A DNA stretch of 6,661 nt from Bacteroidota bacterium (GTDB lineage Bacteria > Bacteroidota > Bacteroidia > Bacteroidales > VadinHA17). Location: assembly GCA_006227095.1 (NCBI GenBank), contig SBFZ01000376.1:1-6661 (forward strand). The letters are read 5' to 3'. Under the pieces are notes generated by a model. That model was not told where the DNA came from. It worked only from the letters and a program-made list of their open reading frames with translations, and did not search any database. Shown piece after piece: positions 6,119 through 6,661 of this stretch (position 1 is the stretch's first letter; each line of letters opens with the position of its first letter). The translations under genes and the position numbers were made by a program.

Positions 6119-6661
6119 CTACTTCTTTTTCTTTTCAGTGGAAAAGAGCTCTTCCTTGTCAACAACCTCTATGAGGGTGGAGTCTGCAAGTTTCTTCGAT
6201 ATGGCACTGAAGGGCTGCGTGATCACATCCTCACCCTCGGTGAGACCGCTCAGGATCTCAATGTTGACGTTGTCCTGTATGCCGGTTTTGACATCGCGTG
6301 CCAGCGCATATGTGCCATCTGAGACAAACACCAGTGTCCGGATATCACTTTTTGCTGCCGGATCAACATTGGCAGTGTCGGTGCGGGTGGTGACAGCCTG
6401 TATGGGAACTGTCAGTGCTCCGGTCTTGCTGCTGGTATAGATATCAACGGATGCAGACATGCCGGGCCTGAACGGACTGGGGTTGTTTTCGCTGATAAGA
6501 TCAATGTATGATTCCTTCAGGATCAGTATCCTGACCTTGAAGTTGGTTACCTGGTCAGAGGTTGTTCCGAGGGTATTGGCCGAGTTGGCTATCTCGGTGA
6601 CCACCCCCTTGAAATCGCGGTCAAGATAGGCATCCACCTCTACTACTGAGGTATCACCTGG
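6119..6661 (-). CDS. RND/HlyD-type efflux periplasmic adaptor subunit, C-terminal part (5' end outside window)
   Basis: The frame is open from 6661 to the TAG at 6121-6119 and gives the last 180 residues of a membrane-fusion (periplasmic adaptor) protein, the part that links an inner-membrane RND or ABC pump to an outer-membrane channel. The apparent start at 6637 is an internal GTG valine; upstream codons (PGDTSVVEV) continue in frame. The fragment begins in the beta-barrel domain (VDAYLDRDFKGVVTEIANSA), goes through PSPFRPGMSASVDIYT, and passes into the membrane-proximal domain with the typical ALTVPIQAVTTR strand. It ends with VFVSDGTYALARDVKTGIQ and LTEGEDVITQPF, the usual C-terminal pattern of AcrA/MacA-like adaptors. 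The last residues are EKKKK, a basic tail encoded by an A-rich run. The pump partner and the N-terminal lipoyl/hairpin domains are outside the window, so the substrate cannot be stated. It appears to lead the minus-strand gene cluster within this window. Confidence 0.9.
   Translation of the reverse strand, partial: PGDTSVVEVDAYLDRDFKGVVTEIANSANTLGTTSDQVTNFKVRILILKESYIDLISENNPSPFRPGMSASVDIYTSSKTGALTVPIQAVTTRTDTANVDPAAKSDIRTLVFVSDGTYALARDVKTGIQDNVNIEILSGLTEGEDVITQPFSAISKKLADSTLIEVVDKEELFSTEKKKK

Noticed and set aside
5816..6322. 168-codon plus-strand frame antisense to tsaB and the adaptor gene
   Set aside because: It spans the junction of two strongly identified genes on the opposite strand, and its translation is low-complexity and unlike any family I know.

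Overview
The window looks like chromosomal DNA from a Bacteroidota bacterium, probably Bacteroidales-like, with roughly balanced base composition. Three things point there: the style of the proteins (a Bacteroidota-type RND adaptor, a DUF3108 protein and a GAF-SpoIIE phosphatase), the general lack of good Shine-Dalgarno sequences before starts, and one candidate promoter of the Bacteroidota TTTG/TAnnTTTG type. This assignment is an inference from sequence character; no search was run. Coding density is very high. The longest gap between genes is 51 bp, so no stretch over 300 bp lacks a gene.

Left part (1-2750, plus strand). The window opens inside the end of tyrosyl-tRNA synthetase (tyrS), including its S4 RNA-binding domain. 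After 51 bp comes a two-gene envelope polysaccharide module: a Wzz-type chain-length regulator, then a polytopic O-antigen polymerase/ligase (Wzy/WaaL) family protein whose start overlaps the wzz end by 14 bp. The pair would act together at the inner membrane, polymerising or ligating lipid-linked glycan repeats and setting chain length. No glycosyltransferase is visible in the window.

Right part (2784-6661, minus strand, read right to left). Five genes lie head to tail with gaps of 22, 16, 20 and 7 bp: the C-terminal part of an RND-type periplasmic adaptor (HlyD/AcrA family), tsaB (tRNA t6A synthesis), a secreted DUF3108 protein, efp (elongation factor P), and a GAF-SpoIIE (PP2C-type) phosphatase. 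The spacing suggests one transcript. A candidate internal promoter before efp could uncouple the last two genes. The set mixes translation quality (tsaB, efp) with envelope functions and a regulatory phosphatase.

The two blocks converge at 2751-2783, a 33-bp junction without a convincing terminator. I see no RNA genes, mobile elements, CRISPR arrays or long repeats. Most of this is ordinary housekeeping DNA. The points worth a second look are the efp-phosphatase coupling, a Pro-Pro-Gly motif in TsaB encoded upstream of efp, the orphan wzz-wzy pair behind tyrS, and the candidate efp promoter.
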